A stretch of 64,000 bases of DNA, from contig CACVBU010001241.1 of NCBI GenBank assembly GCA_902728285.1, positions 445,700-509,699 on the forward strand. The letters are read 5' to 3'. The notes under the pieces are model-generated. The model worked only from the letters and a program-made list of their open reading frames with translations, ran no database searches and was not told the origin of the DNA. Origin of the DNA: Clytia hemisphaerica (Eukaryota > Cnidaria > Hydrozoa > Leptothecata > Clytiidae). Positions 33,594 to 44,697 of this stretch are shown piece after piece (positions within the stretch are counted from its first letter, which is position 1; every line of letters begins with the position of its first letter). A program made the translations under genes and the position numbers.

Positions 33594-35468
33594 TGTTTTT
33601 GTATTTTTACTTCATTTGGCTTATAGGTCTGATATCTTATATCTAGTTCACACCATCTTTGTAGTGTTTTGTATTTCATTCATTTCTTTTTTTTTGTTAA
33701 ACTATGTGAAAGAAACAAATATATAATAAAGTTTAAAACTTTTAAAATTGTAAAGAACAGTACATTGCATCTCTTGGAGACTACAGTATCTTGATAATTC
33801 AATAAGGGTCAAAGATTATTGTACAGCTAAAGCTATGTTGTTGAAAAAAATATTGAAAGAATCAAAAAGGAATAAAGACAGATAATGTAGATACCATAAA
33901 GATTTTCTGAAACATCCAATGAAAAGAGACTTCAGTCGTGTAAAAGGTTTTTTAATTGGTGCGAAAATTAAATAATTCTACATACAATAGGTGTGTGTAT
34001 TAAATTAAAACATCTAATTCCTGCCAATTCCTAAGATTCTCAGGCCTGGCGGACTGGGGAGATCTAAGCCTCCCCACTTTTGAGCAAAAAATTTTTCTCA
34101 AACCCCTAGCGAATTTTATCTCATTTTGAGTCTTCAGCCTCCCCATATTTACGGTTGTTCTGCCAGGCCTGATTCTTGATAGGTAAGGCTCAAAGGTACT
34201 GTATATTATCGTTCAATCCAGGAATGCATACTGAAGCTTACTATGTGCAAGTATAAATAACCTTCTCTTTTGAACTCAGCTTTAAATCAATTGAGAAAAT
34301 CCAAAATTTACGCAAAAGAAAAGCATAATTGTTTAAATTTCGATCAGGAACAAAATAAGCTGTTTATATCAGCAAGGATTTTATGTGGAATTTTGCTACT
34401 AAGTTTGGCAAAATTTTCTAAAAGGAAATAAAATCATTTGAAGGATTGAGATTTTGGTTCAACTGTTGCTTTTTTGCTGCATTAGTTCAAATCTAATTTC
34501 TAATCAAATTTTTAATCACTTTTTCATTTTGACATAGCAAGACACCAGCCGCAGCCAGCCGTAGAAACTACAACTTAAATTGACCTTTTCTATGCTTACT
34601 AATAACTAAAAGTAATATTATTTTTAAAAATGCTATAATAAAATCTAAAACTATATATTTGTACAATTCAATAATAAATTCAATTTCATCAATTTCAAAA
34701 TCACAGGAAAATATTTATATCAATATCAATATATTATCATTATTTTTTTTCATATTTTTAAAATCGTTATCAAAATCTAATATACTTTAAAAATAAAATA
34801 AAGAAGGCTAAAGCAAAAAAAATATTTTTGATAAAAATAAAAGGCAGTTGATGATTGAACAAGCCGCTAAAAATTTAACCATAAAAATGATGGTCAAAAC
34901 CATATGCCACAGTAACCATGTTATGACTTTTTATATACCTATGTTAAAATGAAAAGCATGGTTTGAGCTATCAGTTTAAAGTTTATAAGACAGTTAGTCA
35001 ATGTTATTATATCCAAGCTTTTTTGACTGCAACTTAGTCACTATTCGTTTGATTTAGCAAGAATTATTTTCATTGCCAGATTACTGGCTGTGGTGCTGAT
35101 ACTATTTGAAAAGTTTGCTGGTTAAGTAGACTTTAAATGGCTATTATACTAGATTCAAAAAAAAAGTTCTATGCAAAATAAATAAAAAACTACAGTAATA
35201 CAGGTTTGAGAAAAATAATATCAAATAAAAAAATTGAAAAAAAGAAATAATGTACAGTAGAAAACATAAAACTATTAAGATAAATCTAAAATAAATAAAA
35301 ATTGGCTTTTTTTTCAAAATATGCAAAAAATTGCCAAAGTGATTTGAAGATCCATTCAATACAATATTGTACCAACGTATACCTTGTATATTGATTTCCA
35401 AAGTTTGAGCAAAAGGAAACAGAAAATGATAACTCAGACTTTCCGATAAATTGTTTTTGAAAACTATT
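33594..35468. other. STUB1 upstream region and 3' flank of the next gene
   Basis: AT-rich. A palindromic element at 34040-34172 has CAGGCCTGGCGGA and TCTGCCAGGCCTG as inverted ends and a repeated GCCTCCCCA word. A T-rich minus-strand open frame near 35144-35488 is not supported as a gene. Confidence 0.4.
34040..34172. mobile_element. Short palindromic MITE
   Basis: Ends TCAGGCCTGGCGGA and TCTGCCAGGCCTGA are inverted. Internal 'GCCTCCCCA' occurs twice. No coding frame. Confidence 0.5.
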
Positions 35469-36821
35469 TTATAGAGCATTTTCACCATGGTCTAGTTGGA
35501 AATATTTAGGTGAATCTGGTGAATTTGGATCCTTTTGATGCAAGGGGTTATCTTTTTTATCTTCCAAAGTCAATGCTTGATAATCTGCAGTAGAAGTGAC
35601 ACTACCTGGTTGGTTGGAATCTACACCATGCAAGACGGCATATCCCATACTTTTACGGCTTTCAGGACAGGGTAATGACTCAGGGTTATCGTAAGGATGA
35701 TCAGGATCAATATCAGCATACTCGTGCTTTGTAGGTAATGGTGGCAACTCATCATGTTGACTGTATGCATAATCATAATTTGGATTTTTCACTTTTTGCT
35801 TTTGTTTGCCGTTGTCATCAAAGACGTAATTAGGATCAACATAAACACTGTGTCTTTCTAATTCATCTTCACGTGATACATACATGGAAACATGATCATG
35901 TATAGAGTTGCGATTACTATCTTCACCTTGCTTTGATATCAAATTATTTTTACTTTTGTCTGTTTTTTTACGGTATTTCACCTTATCTGCCCTTTTGGTT
36001 GCTCCCTTTTTCTTATTGTGACGAACACAATAAACAATTATAATGATGACTGTAACCAAAAACAGCACGGCGATACCAGCTATCAAAGCGATAAGCCAGG
36101 TCTTTGAATCAGAGTCTGGAGTATTTGTTGTTGATGGTCTCCTAGATGTTCTTGGTGAACTGTTGTCCAAAGTCCCATTGTATTGTTGATCAAAACCAAT
36201 TTCCTCCTTCATATTTCCCTTAAATTTCAACATGACACATGATTCTAATCCATCACAAGAGATGGTTAATCTGACAAGTTTGCCTTGGTATTCTGAAGAT
36301 GGATTAGCTTTCAGATAGAGTAACTGATGTTGTTTATGTTTTTTCAAAATGAAATCAGTAGTTGCTCCAACATCCCAATTTGGTCCACTGTGAAAGTGAA
36401 GTGTAATAAAACCACAGGAGTGAAGTTTTTCTTTTTTAACATTAGAAGTTGGTGAAAATGTCAATGCTCCCAATTCTGTATCGACTCCTTCTTGAGAAGT
36501 GATATCAAAATAAAAATTTCCCTGTAATGTTTGTTTGTTGACCACTTGATACTGGCATTCTTTTAGGATATCTGATTTCAAAAAACATGATTCTTTTCCT
36601 TTTTTATTGGTATAATATGTCCTGTTGTATTCACATTGGCAAAGCTTTGACGTCCCTGTACAGAATGCTTGGTAGTTCCCACAACATACATTACAACACT
36701 CTTTGAAAAATTGATCTGAATTTAAATCTCTTTTGATCTTAATTTCTTCTCCATATACAAAACTTACAACAAAAACATGAGCCAAGACAAACAAACAAGA
36801 CAAACAAAAAAGTTTGACCAT
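35469..36821 (-). CDS. Type I membrane protein with cysteine-rich ectodomain and tyrosine-motif tail
   Basis: Single coding exon of 450 codons; ATG at 36821 opens a signal peptide (MVKLFCLSCLFVLAHVFVVS, about residues 1-24). The ectodomain has twelve cysteines, clustered at 42-63 (CC..CC......C......C.C), plus C79, C89, C136, C189, C195, and N-glycosylation sites at N66, N215 and N220. Residues 241-266 form one transmembrane helix, followed by RHNKKKGATKR. The tail of about 180 residues has eleven tyrosines. Four are YxxPhi motifs (Y368 ADI, Y394 AVL, Y414 QAL, Y440 FQL), one is a Grb2-type YxN (Y377 DN), and a proline stretch LPPLPTK precedes Y368. This is the layout of a receptor that recruits SH2/SH3 proteins or is sorted by AP adaptors. 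I do not recognise the family; the ectodomain is not an Ig, EGF or Kazal domain. A minus-strand acceptor at about 36855 suggests a 5' UTR intron. Confidence 0.78.
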   Translation of the reverse strand: MVKLFCLSCLFVLAHVFVVSFVYGEEIKIKRDLNSDQFFKECCNVCCGNYQAFCTGTSKLCQCEYNRTYYTNKKGKESCFLKSDILKECQYQVVNKQTLQGNFYFDITSQEGVDTELGALTFSPTSNVKKEKLHSCGFITLHFHSGPNWDVGATTDFILKKHKQHQLLYLKANPSSEYQGKLVRLTISCDGLESCVMLKFKGNMKEEIGFDQQYNGTLDNSSPRTSRRPSTTNTPDSDSKTWLIALIAGIAVLFLVTVIIIIVYCVRHNKKKGATKRADKVKYRKKTDKSKNNLISKQGEDSNRNSIHDHVSMYVSREDELERHSVYVDPNYVFDDNGKQKQKVKNPNYDYAYSQHDELPPLPTKHEYADIDPDHPYDNPESLPCPESRKSMGYAVLHGVDSNQPGSVTSTADYQALTLEDKKDNPLHQKDPNSPDSPKYFQLDHGENAL

Positions 36822-38299
36822 TTTCGAATTTTCACATTTTTTATCTAACTATCTATATATTGAAAGAAATTTGAAATAATAATAAAAATGACGCATAAAT
36901 AGCACAAAAGATAAATAAAGACAATTTGAAAAAGCAGAAGGACCAAAAAATATATTTTTTTATTCAAGTGTTGAGCTATAAATGTTTGGAAGACTGCCAA
37001 GGAAATTGACGTACTGTTTTGAATTTGACTAATCATCATTGCTACTTAAAATTTTGTACGTGAAAGTGGAATAAGACAACACAGTTGTGACAAGTGTTTT
37101 TCAAAAGAAAATCAGTTTATTAACTCACAGCGGCTGTTATTTACTAATTTTAAGTCTAGCCTTTCCTTTATCCTCATAATTCCCCTATAAAATAGGCACA
37201 TTTTTTCATAAAATTCTATCCAGCTTAAAATTTCAAATTCTAGATCTTTTTTTTGCTTTTTCTTTGCCTTTTGATGGTTGATGACAACTAGAATTTTGCA
37301 TCTCTAGGATAGGATAGGCACTACAGAATGAACTTCTTTCTCAGAACCTGCCATTTTTATGTGATTTTCATCACAGAGACCTTTTGCTATCTAGTCAGGA
37401 TGTCATATTGAATACCTTAAGGGAATAAATTAATGCAAGAATGAATTAATGCAGATTAAATGAATTGAAAAGTTTCTAATAATAGTTTGTCCCCTCTTTC
37501 TTAAGGGGGGATGACACCTTCCAAAAAATGAAGAAGGGGGATCAGAAATTTTCATGAAAAAGAGGTAGCAAGTAGCAAGGAAGGGGGATAGTTTAAGAAG
37601 GGGGTAGCAAGGAAGGGGGATAGTTTAAGAAGGGGGGGCTTACATATTGTATAGTATTTTCAAGCACCGTTATAAAGAAATTTGGTCTTCATGATAGGAA
37701 GTTTTCTGTTAGAGTAGTCAGAGTCAAAAAGAAGAAAGAAGTTTATTATTTCCCCCCGTTTTGTCTCTTGTCAGTTCTGAACAATTTTTGTGCCTGTTTT
37801 CTTTTTATCTTAGCACTACTGGCCTAATCATCCTGGAATCATCGACATGGCTAACTTAATATTTTAACTTATTATATATTTTCAACTTACATTCTGATAC
37901 AAAAATATCTATTTAATAGTTTTTGATTTCCAAATTACAAATATTTTTCCCAATTCCTACAAATCTCTACTTATTAAGCTAGGCATTGCCTTGTCTTAGC
38001 TCTTTGATGGGCTCTGATATTTTGAGTCCACACCTACTTTTATGCTTTCAACCTTTTCACCAGCGCCTATACAACATCTGCGCTAATTTTTTTAACTTGT
38101 TTATTTTATTTTTATCCTTTATGTTTAAAATCACGAAAATGTACTTAATGTATTACAGTATGTGATAATTCAATAAAACTAGAACTAGAACTAGAACTAG
38201 AGCTTTTTTGTCCAAAATCCTTAAGCTAAAGATTTGGGTTAGCAAGGCAAAAATCGCTAAAAAGCTGCTAAAATCATAATCCTCACATATTGAAGTTCC
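36822..38299. other. Intergenic, low-complexity; no gene seen
   Basis: AT-rich, with an AAGAAGGGGGATAG-type G-rich repeat at about 37490-37640 and an (AGAACT)n microsatellite of four units at 38178-38202. No protein-coding evidence. Confidence 0.4.
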
Positions 38300-39235
38300 A
38301 GCCGCACTGCCTTTGGACTATGTACTGTTCACAACTCTGGTCACCCTGGAAGTGTGTTGTTCAACAACTCGAAGAAGTTCAAAAATGGTTGCTACATGGT
38401 ACCGTCAACTCTAACTTGGGACAATTGGTCGAAACATGGGACTGTTGATATCTGGTCTGTATTTTCACTTACTGTTAAATCTCTTTGACAACAACTTTGT
38501 TTTGATAACTCCACCAAGTTTATCAATCATACTTTCTGTCACAAACATGTCACGATAACTTTCACTGATAGCGCGCTCTTTTTAACTTTTTTTTTCATTC
38601 AAAATGAATGGACACCGATTGTTGAGAATTAGAGAACGCCCGCCGCCTTACCACCTATCGACCGATGGGATTAACAAATAACGAGTGCGAAACTTGCCGC
38701 GCAATATATGATGTCAAACGTTCCATCATTTTGCCACTAATATGGTCTTCTTTGTTCCAGAATTCGTGTTGTGTTCCACTATATACAGATTTTTTTCATA
38801 TTTTGATTATTTAAAAGCCTACTCGGTGCGATAGAAATCCATAGCTGTCAACTTCGCCACACAAAAATGCGGGAGAGTGCCATGTCGGAAAGGTTTTCCA
38901 CGATAATCCAATTTTTCCAAATCGGAAAATCGGGAAATAGGGGGAATTTTCCCGTGAAATGTGATTTTGTCAGAATTTTTTTTCAGGAAATCGGGGAAAT
39001 CAGGAAATTTTTCGTCTCAATTTTCCAAAATCTAAAATTTTGCCATTTCGTTTTTTCAAAATCTAATTTTTTAGAATAATAGAGCAGCTGACGGTATTTC
39101 ATCCCTCAGACATCTCAATCAAAAACTAAAATCATTGAAATTGTACTGCCTCGAAAGACAGAGAGAGCGTTATCAAATGATTTACACCTGGAATGTCATT
39201 GAAGGCAATGTTCCTGAAACACCCTTGGAAGTTAC
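38300..39235 (+). pseudogene. LINE reverse transcriptase C-terminal fragment split by a DNA element
   Basis: Before the inserted element (about 38305-38398) a frame reads YCSQLWSPWK and VVQQLEEVQKW, the familiar LINE pattern 'Y.SQLWSP......LE.VQRR'. After the element (39097-39235) a frame reads SLRHLNQKLKSLKLYCLERQ and ERYQMIYTWNVIEG, the next part of the same protein. The two parts are contiguous in the family, so the element at 38402-39094 inserted cleanly at a TA inside the LINE. A stop follows within the minisatellite that begins at 39217. Confidence 0.7.
38402..39094. mobile_element. TA-flanked DNA element (693 bp), longest copy of its family
   Basis: TA at 38400-38401 and 39095-39096; ends CCGTCAACT and AGCTGACGG are inverted. 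It shares several blocks with 1787-2108 (opposite orientation) and 58928-59240. Insertion into the LINE frame defines both boundaries independently. No transposase frame. Confidence 0.78.
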
Positions 39236-39750
39236 GAAGAAAGCAAGTTGATAAAAGTTAACTTAGAAACACTCTTAAAAGTTAAGAAGAAAGCGAGTTG
39301 ATAAAAGGTAACTTAGAAACACTCTTGAAAGTTATGAAGTAAGCAAGTTGATGAAAATGGTCGTAAAAAAACCCTTGAAAGTTACGAAGAAAGCGAGTTG
39401 ATAAAAGTTAACTTTGAAACACCCTTGAAAAATACGAAGAAAGCGAATTGATAAAAGTGATCTTAGAAACACTCTTGAAAGTTACGAAGAAAGCGAGTCG
39501 ATAAAAGTTAACTTTGAAACACCCTTGAAAGTTAAAAAGAAAGCAAATTGATAAAATTGATCTTAGAAACAAAGAAGGTTACGGAGAAAGCAGGTTGACA
39601 AAAGTAATTTAGAAACACCCTTAAAAGAGTTACAAAGAAAGCGGGTTGATAAAAGTGATCTTAGAAACAAAGAAAGTAACGAAGAAAGCAAGTCGATAAA
39701 AGTTAACTTAGAAACACCCTGAAAGCTACAAAGGCAGCGAGTATTAAAAG
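39217..39750. repeat. Minisatellite with a 50-bp unit, about ten copies, next to LINE coding sequence
   Basis: Unit AAACACCCTTGAAAGTTACG / AAGAAAGCGAGTTGATAAAA / GTTAACTTAG, starting at 39217, 39267, 39317 and so on with small indels. The first unit overlaps the end of the LINE frame (codons for ETPLEVTKK), so the array seems to have grown out of LINE sequence. Confidence 0.8.
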
Positions 39751-40139
39751 AATAGGCTAAGTAAGAGACAGGGGTGTAAGAGATTTATTTTTAACTCTCA
39801 AGTTAATGGTTTATTCCTTTTTTCATTCGGACATCATGACCGACACAAATAATTTTCAGTCGGTCAAATAGCTTTTTCAGTCGGACATTGACCGATGACC
39901 GACGCTTATTTGCAGCCCTGTGCTAAAGTAAAAACAAGCAACATGCTGAATGGACCTACCTGATGATGAAAGCTAGATAATAAAGCAAAAAGGAGAAAAA
40001 TGAAAACAATCACTCAGACGATATAGCGTTTTGCAAAAATGCATAAAACATTAAATCTTATCATTGATTGTTGATGGGGGAAGAGGGAAGGGGAGTAGGG
40101 AAAATAGAAATAGAAAGTTCCGGTTGCAAAAATCAGTTT
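39751..40139. other. Non-coding, no gene seen
   Basis: Contains repeated GACCGA/TCGGTC words at about 39835-39905 and a GGACCTACCTG word at 39953, the end-sequence of the 5012-5590 element. Confidence 0.4.
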
Positions 40140-40960
40140 TATTGACAATTGAATCATGCTTAATGGTGGGATTTGTTATCAATAATGTTTTTGTGTGAAA
40201 AAAACAAAGAAATAAGGAAAAAGCCAAATGAAAATCTGCAAAAACGGCGATTACCGGCATATTTCCGGCATTTTCAGCCGGAAAAGAATTTTTTGCAAAA
40301 AGCAAACTCGGTCATGTTTTGAGCATTGCGAATACGCATCTTTCTGCAAAAAATCAGAAAAAACTAAGTGGATGAAAATTTGAGGAATGTCAAAAAACTT
40401 GTTTTACCGGCATATTTCTGGCATTTTCAGCCGGAAAAAAATGTTTCTTCGAAAATCAGGCTCCGTCACATTATTTTTAGGTATTGTCATCTTGCATCAG
40501 TGTGCAAAATTTCATAAAAAAATATCAAGTACAGCTCGAGAAATTCAAGAAATACTGTCTTTCCGGCGAAAATAGGTTGTTCCGGCAATTTTTGAATAGT
40601 TCCGGCTTTTTTTGAAAATTGAAACATGCTTGATGGTGGGCATTGCTATTAATAATATTTTTGAATGAAAAAACAACCAATTATAAGAAAAAAATCCAGA
40701 AAAACGGCGAATTCCGGCATATTTCCGGCATTTTCCACCGAAAAAAAAAATTTTCTCAAAAAAAGGACTTGGCCATGTTTTGGGCATTGTTAATACGCAT
40801 CTTTGAGCAAAAAAATCAAAAGAAAAAACTAGTTTATCCGGCATATTTCCGGTATATTTTCGGCCGTAAAAAAATGTTTTTTGAAAATCGGGCTCTGTCA
40901 CATTTTGGGCATTGCCATTTTGCATCTTTATGCCAAAAATCAGAAAAAACTAATGAGCCA
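40140..40960. repeat. Tandem duplication, unit of about 470 bp, with internal CCGGCATATTTCCGGCATTTTC repeats
   Basis: ATGCTTRATGGTGGG occurs at 40157 and 40626. Each unit holds two forms of a CCGGCATATTTCYGG block (40254 and 40407; 40710 and 40834) in A-B-A-B order. One form continues TCATGTTTTGRGCATTG, the other GGCTCYGTCACATT. The second form is also found inverted inside 5012-5590. Confidence 0.75.
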
Positions 40961-41248
40961 ATCCTGAGAAACTGCTCTATTCACATGTATACTGAATTTG
41001 AAAGATCTTCTATGTGGCGTTTTTTTGCAAACTTCAAAAAACTGATTTTTGTCCCGCCTTTGCGGGACTTTGGCTTTAGTGCTTGAGTGCAGCATAGGGT
41101 ACAAAGTCCAAAAATGTGTTTCCCGTAATTTTTGTGTGAAGACAGAAGAGTTAGGTCAACACTGTCCTTATTTCCCAGACCAAAATAAGAAACTTGGCAA
41201 ACTGCCCCAAAGTGGTATTAAAAAAACACCACGAACCACTTCTTGCAC

Positions 41249-41597
41249 GACCCTGCCGACGCACCGGATTTAACGAACACCCGGACACGTGAAAGTCTGG
41301 TGTAAAATGAGAATTTTTTTTACCACCCGAAATCTCTACACCGGACTTAAGGAAGTCGGATGTCCGGGTGTCGGAGAAGGATATTTTTTTCCACCGGACA
41401 ATCAAAACACCGGACATGACCAGTCCGGTGCGTCCAGTGTTTCTTAATTTTTTGTTTCGTAAATGTCCGGCATCCAAAATTTCCTGTATGCAACACCAGA
41501 CTGACACCGGACTTATTGCATCCGGTGTAGAGAAAGGATACTTGTACTTTTTGCCACCGGACAAATACACTGGACAGTCCGGTGCATCGGCAGGGTC
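41249..41597. mobile_element. Nested palindromic element rich in CCGGAC/GTCCGG
   Basis: ACCCTGCCGACGCACCGGA at the left faces TCCGGTGCATCGGCAGGGT at the right. Inside, CCGGAC or GTCCGG words occur more than ten times in both orientations. Several overlapping open frames on both strands result from this repeat and are not genes. Confidence 0.7.
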
Positions 41598-42112
41598 CTC
41601 TTCTTGCCCACTTTTTCACTCTCAGTCAAGCTGACTCCAACTGTCCAACAGCTTCAACGTTCAAGGAAATGTTAAATGGTATCGGACTCAACACTGCAAC
41701 AGACTGACAGACACTCAATGCTCAACCTGTCAACGTCGACGACAAACGAGTTGGATGAGCTGTGTTCAAGCAGAAGCCACAAATAGGTAGATACAAGCCC
41801 TAAAGCTGTGGTTATAGATACATTAAATCACAAAAGTAGAGTAAAAGAAGGCAGTATAAAAAAAGCTACTCAGAGACAATCCAACGATTTTAGCCAGTCT
41901 TCTCTTGAGTCTTCCGTTCGGTCTTCTCTCAAATTCTGGTAATTTTATCTAATAGCTAACACTGACTAACTTTGTAATTAACAGACTTATAAGCAGCGGT
42001 ACCAGACTAAGTCTTCAAAATACACTAGAAAATATTTGAAGCATCATATCGATTTCGTGAATAGGAAAATTTACAGACCAAAATAGAGGAAAGTTCGGGA
42101 ATTTTCGCTTCT
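41598..42112. other. Interior of the 2.3-kb element, no gene seen
   Basis: More balanced base composition than its surroundings, but without a sustained open frame. Confidence 0.3.
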
Positions 42113-42312
42113 AAATGTACCATTATTGAGGTATTTTACCTGGTAAAATATACTCATTGGGGGTACATTTCTTTTTCTTTTCATTCACTGTGAGAGGAAG
42201 CAAACACACCACACAACAACTTTCGTGAAATAGGTATAAAAAATAGAAGAGGTAAAGTTGTAAGTATGTACTGATATATACTGTATGATTTTGTAATTCT
42301 TTTTTTTATCAA
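42113..42312. repeat. 200-bp direct repeat, copy 1 (hairpin head)
   Basis: Nearly identical to 44093-44296 (differences seen: a 2-bp AC insertion and one T). It begins with a nested hairpin: AAATGTACC..GGTACATTT outside, GTATTTTACC and GGTAAAATA inside. Confidence 0.85.
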
Positions 42313-43263
42313 CAAGCCGTATATATATAAAAGTTGCAAAGCGATCGAGGCAGGTCACTAAATTCGCAAGTTGCAAGCAAAAAGATAGAAAGTATTGAAT
42401 GAGCCCGATAAGTTCTTTTTTCTAACGTTATAAGGGTCTCACCAAACAAAAAAATGATTTATACCTTATTACATGAATATAAAAATGGAATTTAACGGCC
42501 TTGAAATTAACATGAAATTTCTCAATTCGTGTTAATTCACTTAATTACACGTCTCCTAATACTCATGTAAAGGTAAGTAAAAAATATTCGAAGAAAATTT
42601 TAAAATCGCGTCTTTTGTTCGGGAAAGCTTTTCCACCTAAACCTAAAAAGTAAATTATTTTTAATTTTTGGTTTTTATTTTTCTCGACTCATTTTACTTC
42701 CGGTTTTAAATTCCTCGTGTTCGAAAATCGAACTTTCGAATCTTTCGAATTTCGAATGTTTCAATAAAAACAAACATTCGAATCCCCCCTGCCATAAATA
42801 GTTTTTTATTTGTTAGAATTCCAGGGTAGACAGACTTTCCTCAGTAAATGATTGGTGACTCGATGATAGTATTCATGGTTTCGAAGATTTTTACATGTAA
42901 ATGTTGATATCAAATCTCGTCTTTATTTTAGAGTCCCTTGCATACAACCAAAACCGAATCAAAACAAAAGAATCCTCGGGGTCAAGCACTATATCCGGTT
43001 TAAACACCAGTCGGTCTATTGAGACAGGGATGTGAAATACTGTACTGAGGAATCTAATCTTTAATAACCATACCCAGTTACAGTGTAGACCTAACTCTTC
43101 ACACAAAAATTACGGGAAATGCATGTTTGGACTTTGTACCCTATGCTGCACTCAAGCACTTAAGCCAAAGTCCCGCAAAGGCGGGACAAAAATCAGTGTT
43201 TTGAAGTTTGCAAAAAAACGCCACATAGAAGATCTTTCAAATTCAGTATGTGAATAGAGCAGT

Positions 43264-44092
43264 AAAAAATACAACTTTTCTATTTTTCCTTTTTTTTGCA
43301 AAAGTTCTAGGAATGAAAATAAAGGGATAATGATAATTGAATACTATCCATTGATGACCCGCGGCACTATCGTAAAGCTAGAATCGCTTCGCGTACTCTT
43401 CGCTTGAGAAAATGATTGACAGATTGAAGTTTTTCATCCGCGCAGGAGTTCGCGGAGCGTTCTCGGCTCAATCCTCGGACCGTGCTAAAAATGGTAGACT
43501 GAGCTGTGGTAGATCATTTCGATGGAAGTTGTTGGAATGTTTACAAGGTTCTTCACAGAAAATCGTTTGTTTTATTGTAAATGATGACAGTGCGGTTATT
43601 AATTTTGTTAGATCTGACAAATTGATGTTTGCAATGTTTGTAAGTGCACTTTATAGTTTTGATTCCCATTGAAGAATCATATTCTGGTTTTCATGTTATT
43701 AGGTGCTGGTTTAGAGCTTTAGGTCCACACTGAGTTATGAGTTAGAAATATTGTATCAAGTTACATCATTATCTATACACAAAAATTTAAAAAATAATTA
43801 GTTAAATATTTTAAAGAAGTGGTCAACCAAAACACAAAATCAAAAATCTTACAAACAAAATAAGCAACTGTGATTTTTTTTTAAATAACCCTTAAATTTT
43901 CCAATTTCAACTTTTAAATCAACCGAGTCGCACTTTTAGACTCTGTAATCAGGTGATTAAATATCGAAACACAACTAGTGAGGTTTGTCACGGAAGGACA
44001 ACATTACTGTTAAAATATTATGGACCTTCTTTTGAAAAATAAAATGATTATCAAAAATGAAATGTTGTTTTAAAAGATGAACTTAAACCTTT
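43264..44092. other. Non-coding, no gene seen
   Basis: An open frame at 43412-43672 (86 codons) has no family signature or splice context. Confidence 0.35.
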
Positions 44093-44296
44093 AAATGTAC
44101 CATTATTGAGGTATTTTACCTGGTAAAATATACTCATTGGGGGTACATTTCTTTTTCTTTTCATTCACTGTGAGAGGAAGCAAACACACCACACACAACA
44201 ACTTTCGTGAAATAGGTATAAAAAATAGAAGAGGTAAAGTTGTAAGTATGTACTGATATATACTGTATGATTTTGTAATTCTTTTTTTTTATCAAT
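44093..44296. repeat. 200-bp direct repeat, copy 2 (hairpin head)
   Basis: See copy 1 at 42113. The two copies have different downstream flanks (CAAGCCGTATA versus TAAAGTTTCAA). Confidence 0.85.
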
Positions 44297-44512
44297 AAAG
44301 TTTCAAGTTTTACGTTTTATGAGCTAGACTATGTACATTTAAAAATTCCTATTAAAACACAAAATAACCCTACAGTCTACTACACCATCTATCTGGCCAG
44401 ATAGATGGATTACTCAACGCAACAATCCGGATAGGAGATCAATGGAAGATTCAGCCATTAAAAAGTCTTGAGTATCGATTCTTCGTTGATCCATTATCGA
44501 GCTAATATTTCA

Positions 44513-44697
44513 ATAGACCTTTTTTCTAAGAGGCCACCCTGTTGAATAATTATGTAGTCCAGCAGAAAAACAATGATAAAACCATACATAATTATTACAA
44601 TATGCATGATACAGTAATTATGCATGGCTCTATCATTGTTTTTATGGCTGGACTACATAATTATTCAACAGGACGTCCTCTTTGAAAAAAGGTCTAT
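44513..44697. mobile_element. Palindromic MITE with arms of about 80 bp
   Basis: ATAGACCTTTTTTC at the left is mirrored by GAAAAAAGGTCTAT at the right. TGTTGAATAATTATGTAGTC and GACTACATAATTATTCAACA are exact inverted repeats. The arms nearly meet, so the whole 185 bp folds into one stem. Confidence 0.85.

Larger units (their letters stand above)
40971..43263. mobile_element. 2.3-kb element with inverted arms of about 190 bp
   Basis: Left arm 40971-41163 and right arm 43080-43263 are inverted copies. They share GACTTTGGCTT, the hairpin-forming GTCCCGCCTTTGCGGGAC, CATAGGGTACAAAGTCC and AGAGTTAGGTC. The ends ACTGCTCTATTCACAT / ATGTGAATAGAGCAGT are 16-bp inverted repeats with minimal change. A second palindromic element (41249-41597) and one copy of the 200-bp direct repeat (42113) sit inside. 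No transposase frame found. Confidence 0.75.

Noticed and set aside
40643-41634. Several overlapping open frames on both strands, up to 147 codons
   Set aside because: They coincide with CCGGCAT and CCGGAC repeat arrays and palindromes, which are open in several frames at once.
43412-43672. 86-codon plus-strand frame MIDRLKFFIRAG
   Set aside because: No family match by eye, no splice context, surrounded by repeats.
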